Of a DNA stretch of 64,000 nt, positions 15,389 to 23,703 are shown piece by piece. The position numbers were made by a program, and so were the translations under genes. Each line of letters begins with the position of its first letter. Within the stretch, counting starts at the first letter, position 1. The stretch is from Saprospiraceae bacterium UBA6168 (lineage in GTDB: Bacteria > Bacteroidota > Bacteroidia > Chitinophagales > Saprospiraceae): NCBI GenBank assembly GCA_002435785.1, contig DIUC01000039.1, positions 1 through 64,000 on the forward strand, given 5' to 3'. A model generated the notes under the pieces. That model was not told the origin of the DNA, did not search any database, and was given only the letters and a program-made list of their open reading frames with translations.

Positions 15389-16414
15389 TTATTTCAGCTC
15401 AAAGTCGTCCGACCCGGCGAATGCTCCTTTGTTGTATATCTCCACTTTGTACTTGCCTCCCACAAAGGCCATGTTGGGCTTCCAAAGAAAGCAAAGCTGG
15501 GTCTCATCGTTGGCGTATTCGTATTCCTGCACCTGCGTGAAGCGGACTTCCTGTCCGGTCTTGTCCACGGTGGTGCCGCTGCCGAGGTCGTCAATGGCAA
15601 GGGTCTCGCCCTTTGGATTGATGACCCGAATGTAAAATTTCTCCTTGCCGGGCTGCACCACGTCGTTGGCGATGGTGGTGAAACAGATTTTGAGCTGGTC
15701 AACCCGCTTGGCCGATTCTTTTTCGGCGGTCTTGCCGCTCTTGCGCACCTTCATGCCCGTCACCTTGATGTCCTTTACCTTGATGACGGAGCCAGCCTGC
15801 ACCGACTTGGTGAGTTCTTCCCGTTCGCTCACGAGTTGCGCCCTGACAGTGCTAAGTGTCTCGTTTTCAGCTACTTTTGATTGGAGCGTATAGGAAAGGC
15901 TGTCCTTCGCTTGCCGAAGTTGGAGGTTGTCATTGGTGAGTTGGGCTTGCTCTGATTGGAGCTGTTCTATCTGTGCAACGTACTCGCTGACCCTTGCCCT
16001 GAGTCCGGCGATTTCGTTGCGGGCAGCATCAAATTTTTTCTTGTCCTGCAGCAGTCCGGCGATTTCGTTTTTTTGGCTCACCAACTCCGCTTTCTGCTGG
16101 TCAATCAGTGCATTGATTTTCTCGTTGTCGCCCTTGAGTGCATCCAGTTCGGCAATGGCCTTATTGAACTGAACATCCAACTCTGCCTTCAACTTTTCGG
16201 ATTCTTCCAACTCTGCCACTTTTTGTTCCAAAAGCCGGGTGGTGCTCATGCTCTCATACGTGAGCCAAGCCGCCACACCGAGCAACAGCAGCCCCGCCAC
16301 AATGGCGATGGGGAGCCAAGGAGAAGTTTTCTTCTTTGGCATTGGTTGTGGCGTTGGGGGGGGAGGGGTTGGGCCTTGGGGGCCGGGCTGATTTGACGGA
16401 TTCAATGGTACCAT
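15389..16414 (-). CDS. Membrane-anchored coiled-coil protein
   Basis: 341 residues from the ATG at 16414; a longer in-frame extension upstream is rejected because it is AT-rich and lacks protein-like composition. Order: a proline-rich cytoplasmic N-terminus (about 1-25), one transmembrane segment ('WLPIAIVAGLLLLGVAAWL'), a long coiled coil (about 55-190, many Glu/Lys/Gln heptads), and a C-terminal beta-rich domain of about 140 residues ('LKICFTTIANDVVQPGKEKF'). The C-terminal domain is probably periplasmic. The architecture suggests a spacer across the periplasm or a cell-envelope organiser. No enzyme motif seen. Confidence 0.82.
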   Translation of the reverse strand: MVPLNPSNQPGPQGPTPPPPTPQPMPKKKTSPWLPIAIVAGLLLLGVAAWLTYESMSTTRLLEQKVAELEESEKLKAELDVQFNKAIAELDALKGDNEKINALIDQQKAELVSQKNEIAGLLQDKKKFDAARNEIAGLRARVSEYVAQIEQLQSEQAQLTNDNLQLRQAKDSLSYTLQSKVAENETLSTVRAQLVSEREELTKSVQAGSVIKVKDIKVTGMKVRKSGKTAEKESAKRVDQLKICFTTIANDVVQPGKEKFYIRVINPKGETLAIDDLGSGTTVDKTGQEVRFTQVQEYEYANDETQLCFLWKPNMAFVGGKYKVEIYNKGAFAGSDDFELK

Positions 16415-16741
16415 GTTATCGAAATTTAGTTTGCTCGAAATTTGTTTTTGAGATAAAAATTGTGATAAAGATGTTGAATCAATAAGGTGATTGCAGAAAA
16501 AAATGTTCGGAAAGTCGGTTTTTACGAAGTGCTTTAGAGGAGCCGACCGCCGCAATTGTTTTTTTGTAAAAATTTGATAATCAACGATTTGAAGAAATAG
16601 ATTTGATAATTGGGCAGGGATTATTTTTATTTGAGAACAGTGCCCTGGTGGCATCCATACCCTATCGTTTAGCACCAAACTTTCCTTACCTTTGCCGGCC
16701 CGCCGGGCGGGATTTCTCATCGAAAAACAAAAGCCAGTACT
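16415..16741. other. Divergent intergenic region
   Basis: 327 bases between divergent genes, mostly AT-rich. It holds a plus-strand box TACCTTTG at 16687-16694 and a GC-rich inverted repeat just after it (about 16695-16710) that would form the start of the leader of the next gene. Nothing else recognised. Confidence 0.6.
16687..16694 (+). promoter_or_regulatory. -7 promoter box of the TPR membrane-protein gene
   Basis: An exact TACCTTTG box 47 bases upstream of the ATG at 16742. Confidence 0.55.
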
Positions 16742-17362
16742 ATGTTCACCATTCATCCATACCTGAAGTTTGCGCTCATTGCCTTGTTCCTCATCGGCGG
16801 CACCGTCATGATGCTCACGCTGCCGTGGGGTTACGGCCTACCGTTAGTCATCATCGGTCTTATTTTGCTCGCCTCCTACATCCTATTGGGCACTATCCAG
16901 CACACGGCCAAGGTCATGCAGAACAACCAAAACTACCTCGAAGCCGAGAAATGGCTAAACCTCACTTGGAAGCCCCGGTGGCTCTACGTCACCAACCGGG
17001 CCTACTTTTATATGATGAAGGGCACCATCGCCCAGGGCTTGGGCCGCACCGACGAGGCAGAAACCTGGCTAACCAAAGCTCAGGCTATCAACCTGCCTTC
17101 CGACAACGAAAAGGCTGCCGTGCAACTGCAATTGGCCAGTATCGCCATCCAGCGCCAGAAGATAAACATTGCCAAAAACTACCTGAAAAACATCAAGGAA
17201 CTCACCGTCACCGAGCCGACGCTCAAAGACCAAATAAAGCAGTTCGACAAGGCGCTGGCCCAACAAGGACAGATGAAAATGGCCAACCAAATGGGCATGA
17301 TGCAAAAGGGCGGCATGCCCCTCAACCCCCGTTCCAAGCGCCGTAGGCCAATGGGCCGGTAA
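16742..17362 (+). CDS. Membrane-anchored TPR-like protein
   Basis: 206 residues. Two transmembrane helices occupy about 8-50 ('LIALFLIGGTVMMLTLPWG' and 'LPLVIIGLILLASYILLG'). A helical domain with tetratricopeptide character follows (about 65-180: 'AEKWLNLTWKPRWLY', 'GLGRTDEAETWLTKAQAI', 'IAKNYLKNIKEL'). The tail is basic, Met- and Lys/Arg-rich. The helical domain probably faces the cytoplasm and mediates protein contacts. No catalytic motif. Followed by about 280 bases without a gene. Confidence 0.75.
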   Translation: MFTIHPYLKFALIALFLIGGTVMMLTLPWGYGLPLVIIGLILLASYILLGTIQHTAKVMQNNQNYLEAEKWLNLTWKPRWLYVTNRAYFYMMKGTIAQGLGRTDEAETWLTKAQAINLPSDNEKAAVQLQLASIAIQRQKINIAKNYLKNIKELTVTEPTLKDQIKQFDKALAQQGQMKMANQMGMMQKGGMPLNPRSKRRRPMGR

Positions 17363-17646
17363 AATGCTTTTGTCCTACCTACCCCACTTTTAATGATGTC
17401 AGCCAGTACACAAAAAATCAAAAAGCTGAGTAGATAAGGTCGTTTCATCGTTATAAAAATCCTATTTTGGCAGCCGCTACCAACTTTTGAGCGGGGCTAT
17501 GCGTCTTAATTGGGATTTGGCGATTGGGTGAGTAGTGGGTCGTGATTCGTCGTTGGTCAGCGTTTTACTTGGAAAAAATCAACGGCGCCTTCCCCCAGTC
17601 ACGGTCAAAACCACCAATTGCCCCGCCACCAGAACCTTGGAAATTT

Positions 17647-18300
17647 ATGAATATCAAAACCTTTGGCCTACTTGTTTTCAGCCTCCTTTTTTGCGGAACG
17701 CTTGCCGCCCAACGGGTGGTGCAGGACAGCAACCTCGTGCAGTTCTCCGGTATGGTGCTCGACGGCACTACCGCCGAACTGATTCCCGTGCCTTACACCA
17801 ATATCTCCGTGAAAGGTAAATCACGGGGTACTTACACCGATTTCAGTGGCTTTTTCTCCATCGTCGTGGAGAAGGGCGACGTGATTGAGTTCACGGCGGT
17901 GGGCTACAAATCGGTCGAGTATAAAATTCCCGCCAACTTAAAAGACAGCCGCTATTCCCTCGTGCAACTGATGTCGCAGGACCTGATAAACTTGCCGGAA
18001 ACCGTGGTGTTCCCATGGCCAAGCAAGGAGCATTTCAAGCTGGAGTTCCTCGCCATGGACGTGACCTCCGAGATGGAGGAACGGGCGCTCCGCAACGTGG
18101 CCAACGATGCCATGGAGCGTATGCGCTACACCGTGCCGAGCGTCGGTGCCGAACATGCCAACTACTACCTGCGCCAGCAAGCTCGCAGCTACTACTATAT
18201 CGGCCAGCAGCCCCCGATGAACATTTACAACCCCATCGCTTGGAAGCAGTTTTTTGACGCTTGGAAAAATGGCGATTATAAACGAAAGGAAAAAAAGTAG
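17647..18300 (+). CDS. Secreted CarboxypepD-regulatory-like protein
   Basis: 217 residues from the ATG at 17647, chosen because it opens a Sec signal ('FGLLVFSLLFCGTLAAQ'). Residues about 35-110 are a carboxypeptidase regulatory-like beta-sandwich: 'VQFSGMVLDGTTAELIPVPY', 'RGTYTDFSGFFSI', 'IEFTAVGYKS'. In Bacteroidota this module usually precedes an outer-membrane barrel, but here the rest is a helical, Tyr-rich region ('NYYLRQQARSYYYIG') ending in a basic tail. Probably a periplasmic or outer-membrane-associated protein of unknown role. It ends in front of a bidirectional terminator. Confidence 0.82.
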   Translation: MNIKTFGLLVFSLLFCGTLAAQRVVQDSNLVQFSGMVLDGTTAELIPVPYTNISVKGKSRGTYTDFSGFFSIVVEKGDVIEFTAVGYKSVEYKIPANLKDSRYSLVQLMSQDLINLPETVVFPWPSKEHFKLEFLAMDVTSEMEERALRNVANDAMERMRYTVPSVGAEHANYYLRQQARSYYYIGQQPPMNIYNPIAWKQFFDAWKNGDYKRKEKK

Positions 18301-18340
18301 TCCTGTTTTCAAACTCAACACGCGACTTTTCACGAGGAAT

Positions 18341-18385
18341 AAAAAAAAAGCGGGCTGCCCAGTTTGGGCAGCCCGCTTTTTTTTG
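18341..18385. terminator. Bidirectional intrinsic terminator
   Basis: A perfect 12-bp GC-rich stem (18349-18360 with 18366-18377), five-base loop, flanked by eight A and eight T. It sits between two convergent genes and should terminate both. Confidence 0.92.
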
Positions 18386-18401
18386 GTGGAATTGCTCCAT
18401 A

Positions 18402-19355
18402 TCACTTCGACCCAATGGCATACGAAAGCCCAATGAGGTAGTAAGTCTGCAATGGATTCTCCGTTTTGCCAGCAGCAAGTGCCTCCTGCTTGTTATTGCG
18501 CAAGCCGAGGTCAAGTCCAATGCCGATGCCTTTGTACGCCGTGGTGAAGCCATTTATCCAAGTCCAGTTGTGCAGGTCGCTGCCCTCGTAACTGAAGAAG
18601 CCGGATAGGTTCGATTTCCACGAAATCCCCTTGGTGATTTGGCGCTTGTAATCTGCCACGAGCTTGCAACCGAGCGACGACTGGTAGTCATACCCCTTGC
18701 CGTCGGAGAACACGAAGTTGTAGTTCAGTGGGTGAAACACCACGACGAGGTCAGTGATGGGCGTCCAGGTTGCACCAGCCCCGATGTCAAGGTAGCCGGG
18801 GTTGTTGAACTTGTTGTCCAACATTGATGTGCGGTACTCACCGAGGGTTGAGATGGCAATTTTTTCAGTGAGCTTGTAGCCAAATAGCGAGACGACGTTG
18901 AAGGCATCGGCGGCTATTTGAAAGTCGTTGTTGTCGTCGGGATTGTCCCTGTCATCGAACTTTAGCCAGGCAAGGGCCAAATTGGTGTTGTTGCGCCAGA
19001 AGTATTTTTTCTGTTGCAGGTTGGCGAAGGCATTAGCCGATAGGCCGATGTTCATGGCGGTAGTGTTGGCCGTTCCTTTTGGGTACCAGTTGTTGAAGCT
19101 CGAAAGGTTCAGGCCGAGGTTCCCGAGTGCGCCCACGTCCCAACGGGGGTAGGGGGTGAGCCGCTCGGTTAGTTCGGCCACGTCGGCCTTGAGTGCGCCA
19201 ACCTTGCCGGTCAGCTCTGCCAATTGGACTTCCAATGGGCCCAGTTGTTGCTCTTTTTCAGCTTTTGCTGCTTGGAGTTCTTCAATGGTTTGCGCTTGGA
19301 TTGCGAAGCTGAACGCCATAAGCGCAAGTGCGGAGAGTAAGGTTTTCTTCATCAT
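18402..19355 (-). CDS. DUF3078-type outer-membrane protein
   Basis: 317 residues. A Sec signal ('LLSALALMAFSFAIQAQ') is followed by a short coiled coil (about 23-65, 'LQAAKAEKEQQLGPLEVQLA') and a beta-barrel-like domain with alternating aromatic residues ('LGNLGLNLSSFNNWYPKG', 'FWRNNTNLALAWLKFDD'), typical of DUF3078 proteins of Bacteroidota. It likely sits in the outer membrane. The coiled coil may oligomerise it or touch peptidoglycan. On the minus strand it follows the MscS gene and could share its transcript. Confidence 0.82.
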   Translation of the reverse strand: MMKKTLLSALALMAFSFAIQAQTIEELQAAKAEKEQQLGPLEVQLAELTGKVGALKADVAELTERLTPYPRWDVGALGNLGLNLSSFNNWYPKGTANTTAMNIGLSANAFANLQQKKYFWRNNTNLALAWLKFDDRDNPDDNNDFQIAADAFNVVSLFGYKLTEKIAISTLGEYRTSMLDNKFNNPGYLDIGAGATWTPITDLVVVFHPLNYNFVFSDGKGYDYQSSLGCKLVADYKRQITKGISWKSNLSGFFSYEGSDLHNWTWINGFTTAYKGIGIGLDLGLRNNKQEALAAGKTENPLQTYYLIGLSYAIGSK

Positions 19356-19412
19356 AATTCAGAAGTGTTATTTTAGAAGGTTAACGAATCGGAACAACAG
19401 GAAACCGTTTTT

Positions 19413-20234
19413 TCAGTTCAACTGGCGTTCGTTTGTGAAAATTTCCACCTTGTCAGACGTGAGTTTCATTAAAGGTATCACAATTATTTTTCCATCACCT
19501 TGGAGGGTAATGGAGGTGCTGTCCATTGCGATTACCCGGCCCTTGGAGCCGTCAATCTGGATGTAGTCGCCGACTTTTACTTTGTTTTTGCTGTAAAAAG
19601 AGGCCAGGAAATTGGCCATCGTGTCCCTTGATGCGAAGCCGTAGCCGATTGCAAATGCGAGTATCACGCCGCCCAAGATGACCGTGAGGTTGGAGGTGAT
19701 GAGCGAAGTCTCGATGCTGGCCTGCGCCAGTGCGCTGATGGTCATGGTCAGGAAAATCAAGTAGAAGATGAAGCTCGAAATAATCTTCCCGGAGGGTATG
19801 CCCAGGGCGTTGGTGGCGGCCAGCACGATGTTCTTGACGAACTCTGCCAAGTAGATACCCAGTACGAAAAGCACCAAGGCGGACAACAACCTTGGGAGGT
19901 AGGTTATCAGGTCACTGACCATTTCTGATACCACCGGCATGCCCAGCACGTCCGTTGCGGCCATGACAAAGATGAGCATAAGCAGGTAATAGACCAGTTT
20001 TGAGAGGAAGCTGCTCAACTTTATCTTGAGGTTGGCCTTGGCGGCAAACTCCGTTTCATTGATTTTCTGGCCAAAGCGGTCAACCTTGAGGCTAACGAAC
20101 ACTTTTTGCAGTGTTTTTGAGATTAATTTAGAGATGAACCACCCTACCAGGATGACGATGACCGCTCCAATGACGTTGGGTATTGCCGAGGCAAACTTTG
20201 CGAGTACTTGCTTTACGATTTCGACGATTTCCAT
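19413..20234 (-). CDS. Small-conductance mechanosensitive channel-like protein
   Basis: 273 residues. Four to five membrane helices: 'IGAVIVILVGWFISKLI' (about 20-40), a pair at about 80-150, and 'ILGGVILAFAIGYGFASRD' (about 185-205), which resembles the pore-lining region of MscS-family channels. A beta-domain follows ('VKVGDYIQIDGSKGRVIAMD', then 'STSITLQGDGKIIVIPLMKL'). It would release solutes under hypo-osmotic stress or bind a regulator. It is the last gene on the minus strand of a group with an ECF sigma factor and a 100-residue protein; the sigma factor may drive it. Confidence 0.9.
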   Translation of the reverse strand: MEIVEIVKQVLAKFASAIPNVIGAVIVILVGWFISKLISKTLQKVFVSLKVDRFGQKINETEFAAKANLKIKLSSFLSKLVYYLLMLIFVMAATDVLGMPVVSEMVSDLITYLPRLLSALVLFVLGIYLAEFVKNIVLAATNALGIPSGKIISSFIFYLIFLTMTISALAQASIETSLITSNLTVILGGVILAFAIGYGFASRDTMANFLASFYSKNKVKVGDYIQIDGSKGRVIAMDSTSITLQGDGKIIVIPLMKLTSDKVEIFTNERQLN

Positions 20235-20306
20235 GCTGGTTGAGTTGAGTTGTTTGTAGGCGATTGGTGTTGGATTTGGTGTTTTTGCGTTTTTGGGAGC
20301 GGGCTG

Positions 20307-20609
20307 TTAGTCCATTAAATCACCAAAATCGTCCAAAGTGCCCGCCATGCCGGGGGTCGGGTTTTCCATGTCAGGGTCTGGCATTCCATCCCTTGGTTCG
20401 GTTTTGGTGTGCTGGTCAATTTCTTTTAGGGTGCCGCCCATGGTGAGGATGAACATCTCAAACACCTTCGGGATATACAATTCCATGGCCTGCCCCATGA
20501 TGGTCAATATTTGCAAGCTACCGAGGACGTGCTCCTCGATTTCGGGTGGCGGCGGAAACGCCAGCGCATCCTCCTCCATGATTTGCTTGAAACTGTTTGT
20601 GGTGCTCAT
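20307..20609 (-). CDS. Small acidic protein beside the sigma factor
   Basis: 100 residues, acidic, rich in Met and Pro, with a hydrophobic helix (about 30-60: 'LGSLQILTIMGQAMELYIPK') and a disordered tail. No signal peptide. It begins 34 bases after the sigma-factor stop on the same strand, the usual place of an anti-sigma or regulatory partner, but it has none of the zinc-finger or membrane anti-sigma signatures. Function unknown. Confidence 0.65.
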   Translation of the reverse strand: MSTTNSFKQIMEEDALAFPPPPEIEEHVLGSLQILTIMGQAMELYIPKVFEMFILTMGGTLKEIDQHTKTEPRDGMPDPDMENPTPGMAGTLDDFGDLMD

Positions 20610-20643
20610 GAATTTTACACGATTCGACGGATGTTTTAATCAA

Positions 20644-21216
20644 TTAATCACTGGGGAATAGTTCGTCATATACCATTTGGGCTTTGTGTTTTGCTCGTTT
20701 TATTTTCATTTTGATGGCGCTGTCGGTCTTGTCCAAAATGCTTGCGATATCTTTTATCTGAAGGTCGTCTTGGTACTTCATCAGCAATATTGCCTTGTCG
20801 CCAATGGGTATTTTGTCCAGCACCACCCGGAGGCGGTCGGACTGCATGGTCAGTAGGGCTTCATCGTGCACGTCTTCCATCATATCTGGGAGGCGCTCCA
20901 TGTCGTCGGAGAAGATGTCGCCAGTTTTCTTCTTCTTCCGGATGACGTCAATGCAGTAGTTATAGGTGATGGAATACACCCAAGTGGAAAATTTGGCCTG
21001 CTCTGCAAATTGGCCGAGGTTCAGGAAAATCTTCATGAAAATATCCTGTGCGGCGTCCCTTGCCAAATGCTCCTCCTTCAGCAGCGAAATGCACTTGCCA
21101 TACACCTTGCCGGAGTACCTCCGGTAAAGCAGCGTGAAATCCCTTGCATCCTTCGTGGCGAGGTATCTCCGAATCAAATCTATGTCCTGTTCCTTGGAAA
21201 TTTCTTCTGTTCCCAT
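20644..21216 (-). CDS. ECF sigma factor
   Basis: 190 residues from the ATG at 21216 (the preceding TTG is not needed). Region 2 carries 'RDAAQDIFMKIFLNL' and 'FSTWVYSITYNYCIDVIRKK', for -10 binding and melting; region 4 carries 'LQIKDIASILDKTDSAIKMK', a -35 recognition HTH. This is the Bacteroidota RpoE-like ECF group. It leads a minus-strand group with a small acidic gene, the MscS-like channel and a DUF3078 barrel, suggesting an envelope-stress regulon. No zinc anti-sigma factor is adjacent, so the trigger is unknown. Confidence 0.93.
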   Translation of the reverse strand: MGTEEISKEQDIDLIRRYLATKDARDFTLLYRRYSGKVYGKCISLLKEEHLARDAAQDIFMKIFLNLGQFAEQAKFSTWVYSITYNYCIDVIRKKKKTGDIFSDDMERLPDMMEDVHDEALLTMQSDRLRVVLDKIPIGDKAILLMKYQDDLQIKDIASILDKTDSAIKMKIKRAKHKAQMVYDELFPSD

Positions 21217-21329
21217 CAAACTGGCAAGTGCAATTTTCCTGTGGCAAGGGTCTTAAAAACCTTGAAGCCCTTTATCCAAAAGGTTGATTTTCAAATGATT
21301 ATCTACAAATTATCTTAAAAAACAATGCA

Positions 21330-21337
21330 CGAAAGTA
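21330..21337 (-). promoter_or_regulatory. -7-like box of the sigma-factor gene
   Basis: On the minus strand TACTTTCG is one base off TAnnTTTG and lies about 115 bases upstream of the ATG at 21216. Confidence 0.35.
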
Positions 21338-21462
21338 GGGAAATTGCTGTTATTTCATTGAAAGGGTGCTTTTTTGACTTGAAACATGCAAATAGGGTAC
21401 ATGTTTTCTAAAGCTATTTTTACGGCAGGAATAAAACTGACAGGATTGCTTGCCTCAAAGGC

Positions 21463-21497
21463 AAAAAAAAGAGGCAGCGCTCTTGTAGCACTACCTC
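21463..21497 (-). terminator. Orphan minus-strand terminator
   Basis: On the minus strand an 11-base stem (21497-21487 pairing with 21481-21471; 9 Watson-Crick plus 2 wobble pairs), a five-base loop and then eight T. No protein gene on this strand lies upstream within 2 kb, so it may end a small RNA. An overlapping short stem (about 21450-21462) lies next to it. Confidence 0.5.
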
Positions 21498-21863
21498 AGC
21501 CCTAACCAAATAAAACCAAATTATTTATCTTCGATTCGCCGATAGTGCAAAGCAATTCAGCGGAACATTTTTCTTTGTGTAAAAACTACTCTTAGTTTCT
21601 GAGCGCTAAGGTAAAATGATTTTAAATACAAAAACAAGCATTGCCCAAAAAAATTTTCGAAAAAATATCAAATACTGTGGTCAGGTAACATAATCACCCT
21701 GAAAATAGTAGCAAAAAGAAAGAAAGGCCGTTGTTAATTCTTAAAAAAATCAAGGACGGTAAATTTTTATTTTGAAGTATTAACTTTAAAGAAAAACCAA
21801 TTGAAACCTTTGTTTTTTAAAAATTCCCGCCAATTTTGACAGATATTTTCAAATTAATCAAAA

Positions 21864-23273
21864 ATGAACAAACGGATAACATTCTGCTCAATCTACTTTT
21901 TCCTTAGTGTCTTGCCTACGGTTAGCGTTTTTGCACAAACGAAGACCGTCACCGATGAAGATGCCCTTTACATCCGCCAAATCCACGACGTGGCACTGAA
22001 CCAAGGGCGCTGTTACCCTTGGCTATACCATTTGACCAAAAAAATCGGGGCAAGGCTATCAGGCTCGCCCCAAGCTGCCGCCGCCGTCGAGTATAGCTAC
22101 CAGATGCTCGATACGCTCGGCCTCGACTCCGTTTGGTTACAGCCATGCATGGTCCCACACTGGGTTCGGGGCGACCGGGAAATCGTCCGCATCGCACAGT
22201 CAGACATGGGATCGGTGGAACTGCGGGCACTGGCGCTCGGCAACTCCGTTGGCACAGGCGAGGCGGGCATTGCCGCCGAAGTGGTGGCTGTGATGGGCAT
22301 TGATGAGCTTGAAAAATTGGGCGAAGCCAAGCTCAAGGGCAAAATCGTCTTTTTCAACCGCCCCTTCGACGCCACCAAGCTGAACACCTTCGAGGCTTAC
22401 GGCGGCGCAGTGGACCAACGAGCCTATGGTGCATCGGAAGCTGCCAAGTACGGTGCAGTTGGCGTATTGGTGCGCTCTATGGCTTCCGGTCTCAACGACG
22501 ACCCGCACACGGGCGGACTACTCTACAAGGAGGGCCTACCCAAAATCCCTGCCTGCGCCATCTCCACCAACGACGCCGAACTGCTTGGCCGCCTTTTGAA
22601 AAAAAGCCCTGTGAAGGTGTATATGCGCACCACCTGCCAGACCCTCTCCGACAAGCCCTCTTTCAACGTCATTGGCGAAATAAGGGGCAGCGAGCGCCCC
22701 GACGAAATCATCGTAGTGGGTGGCCACCTCGACTCTTGGGACGTAGGCGAGGGCGCCCACGACGATGGCACTGGCTGTGTGCAGTCCATGGATGTTTTGC
22801 ATATTTTTAAACGCCTGAACTACCAGCCAAAGCGCACCATCCGCTGTGTGCTTTTCATGAACGAGGAAAACGGTTTGCGTGGCGGCATGACCTACGCCGA
22901 CGAGGCCAAGCGCAAGGGCGAGCGCCACTTGGCGGCCATCGAAAGCGACCGGGGTGGCTTCGTGCCGAGGGGCTTCACCGTGGACGGCGAGGCGGCTGTT
23001 TTTACCGAAAAATTCCCGGCCATGCAGCCCTGGCACGCTGTGCTGGAACCCTATGGCCTACACATTAAAAAAGGGGGTGGGGGCGCTGATATTTCGCCCC
23101 TAAAACCACAAGGTGTGTTGCTCATTGGGTTTGAGCCTGATTCGCAGCGATACTTTGATTTTCACCATACAGAAGTGGACAATTTTGAAGCGGTGAACCG
23201 GCGTGAGCTGGAACTGGGCACTGCCGCCATGACCAGTTTAATTTACTTGATGGACAAATATGGGCTGGATTAA
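21864..23273 (+). CDS. Secreted M28-family zinc aminopeptidase
   Basis: 469 residues. A Sec signal ('YFFLSVLPTVSVFAQ') is followed by a PA-type lid (about 130-260, 'AYGASEAAKYGAVGVLVRSM') and the M28 catalytic domain. Zinc ligands and catalytic residues are visible in order: His-Asp in 'VVGGHLDSWD', Asp in 'GAHDDGTG', the Glu pair in 'MNEENGL', Asp in 'IESDRGG' and His in 'FDFHHTEVDNF'. The set is complete, so it should be active. Such enzymes trim N-terminal residues from peptides outside the cytoplasm and support protein-based growth. The ATG at 21864 is well placed; the terminator at 23274 follows the stop directly. Confidence 0.94.
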   Translation: MNKRITFCSIYFFLSVLPTVSVFAQTKTVTDEDALYIRQIHDVALNQGRCYPWLYHLTKKIGARLSGSPQAAAAVEYSYQMLDTLGLDSVWLQPCMVPHWVRGDREIVRIAQSDMGSVELRALALGNSVGTGEAGIAAEVVAVMGIDELEKLGEAKLKGKIVFFNRPFDATKLNTFEAYGGAVDQRAYGASEAAKYGAVGVLVRSMASGLNDDPHTGGLLYKEGLPKIPACAISTNDAELLGRLLKKSPVKVYMRTTCQTLSDKPSFNVIGEIRGSERPDEIIVVGGHLDSWDVGEGAHDDGTGCVQSMDVLHIFKRLNYQPKRTIRCVLFMNEENGLRGGMTYADEAKRKGERHLAAIESDRGGFVPRGFTVDGEAAVFTEKFPAMQPWHAVLEPYGLHIKKGGGGADISPLKPQGVLLIGFEPDSQRYFDFHHTEVDNFEAVNRRELELGTAAMTSLIYLMDKYGLD

Positions 23274-23313
23274 GAGCATGTTTTGCCCAAGTGACCAAAC
23301 CCTAAACATGCTC
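23274..23313 (+). terminator. Hairpin after the peptidase gene
   Basis: GAGCATGTTT (23274-23283) pairs perfectly with AAACATGCTC (23304-23313), 20-base loop. It begins at the last base region of the stop codon. No long T-run follows, so termination may be weak. Confidence 0.55.
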
Positions 23314-23703
23314 TAAGCAAAAAGGACGGAATGAACGCTCGGCATATACAAATCGCAAAAATGGGGGCATTTTTATTAATGCTGCTTGTACTGCCAAATT
23401 CCGTGCGTTGTTGAGGAGGTTGATAAAAGGTGGTAATTATCACCCCTCCAAAGTCTATCAAATATACATTGTAAGTCTTGCCGGCTCGAAGGATAATTGC
23501 CTTTGCATGTGGACATAGCTCGGCCATCCCCATCTGTGATATCAAATTCCCTTTCCTGATAAAAATCAGCCATCCAAACGCATTTTCATCATTTGATTTC
23601 TCATGCAGTTCCAAACAACTTTGAAGGGATAGGTTTTTCTATCCCGGTGGTCTTTTCTCCAAGTTCGGCGGGAAAGAAAGTTTACTGAGAAAAATCATTT
23701 TGC
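23314..23703. other. Intergenic region without recognised gene
   Basis: 390 bases before the giant T9SS cargo gene. A minus-strand open frame spans 23270-23614 but its composition, lack of a start context and mixture of low-complexity residues do not look like a protein. Part of it may be a decayed gene. No promoter box of the TAnnTTTG form was found. Confidence 0.4.

Larger units (their letters stand above)
21217..21863. other. Intergenic region between divergent genes
   Basis: 647 bases without a credible gene. It is AT-rich, with frequent A and T runs near the peptidase start. It contains a minus-strand terminator-like hairpin at 21463-21497 and a candidate promoter box at 21330-21337. 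The stretch upstream (on the minus strand) of that hairpin could be an sRNA gene. No clear plus-strand promoter box was found for the peptidase. Confidence 0.5.

Noticed and set aside
14379..15389. Open frame of 336 codons antisense to endonuclease I
   Set aside because: The plus strand has the catalytic His-Me-finger motif and signal peptide; the antisense product shows no domain.
23270..23614. Minus-strand open frame of 114 codons after the peptidase
   Set aside because: It runs into the peptidase terminator, has no recognisable motif and a composition unlike neighbours; a decayed gene cannot be excluded.
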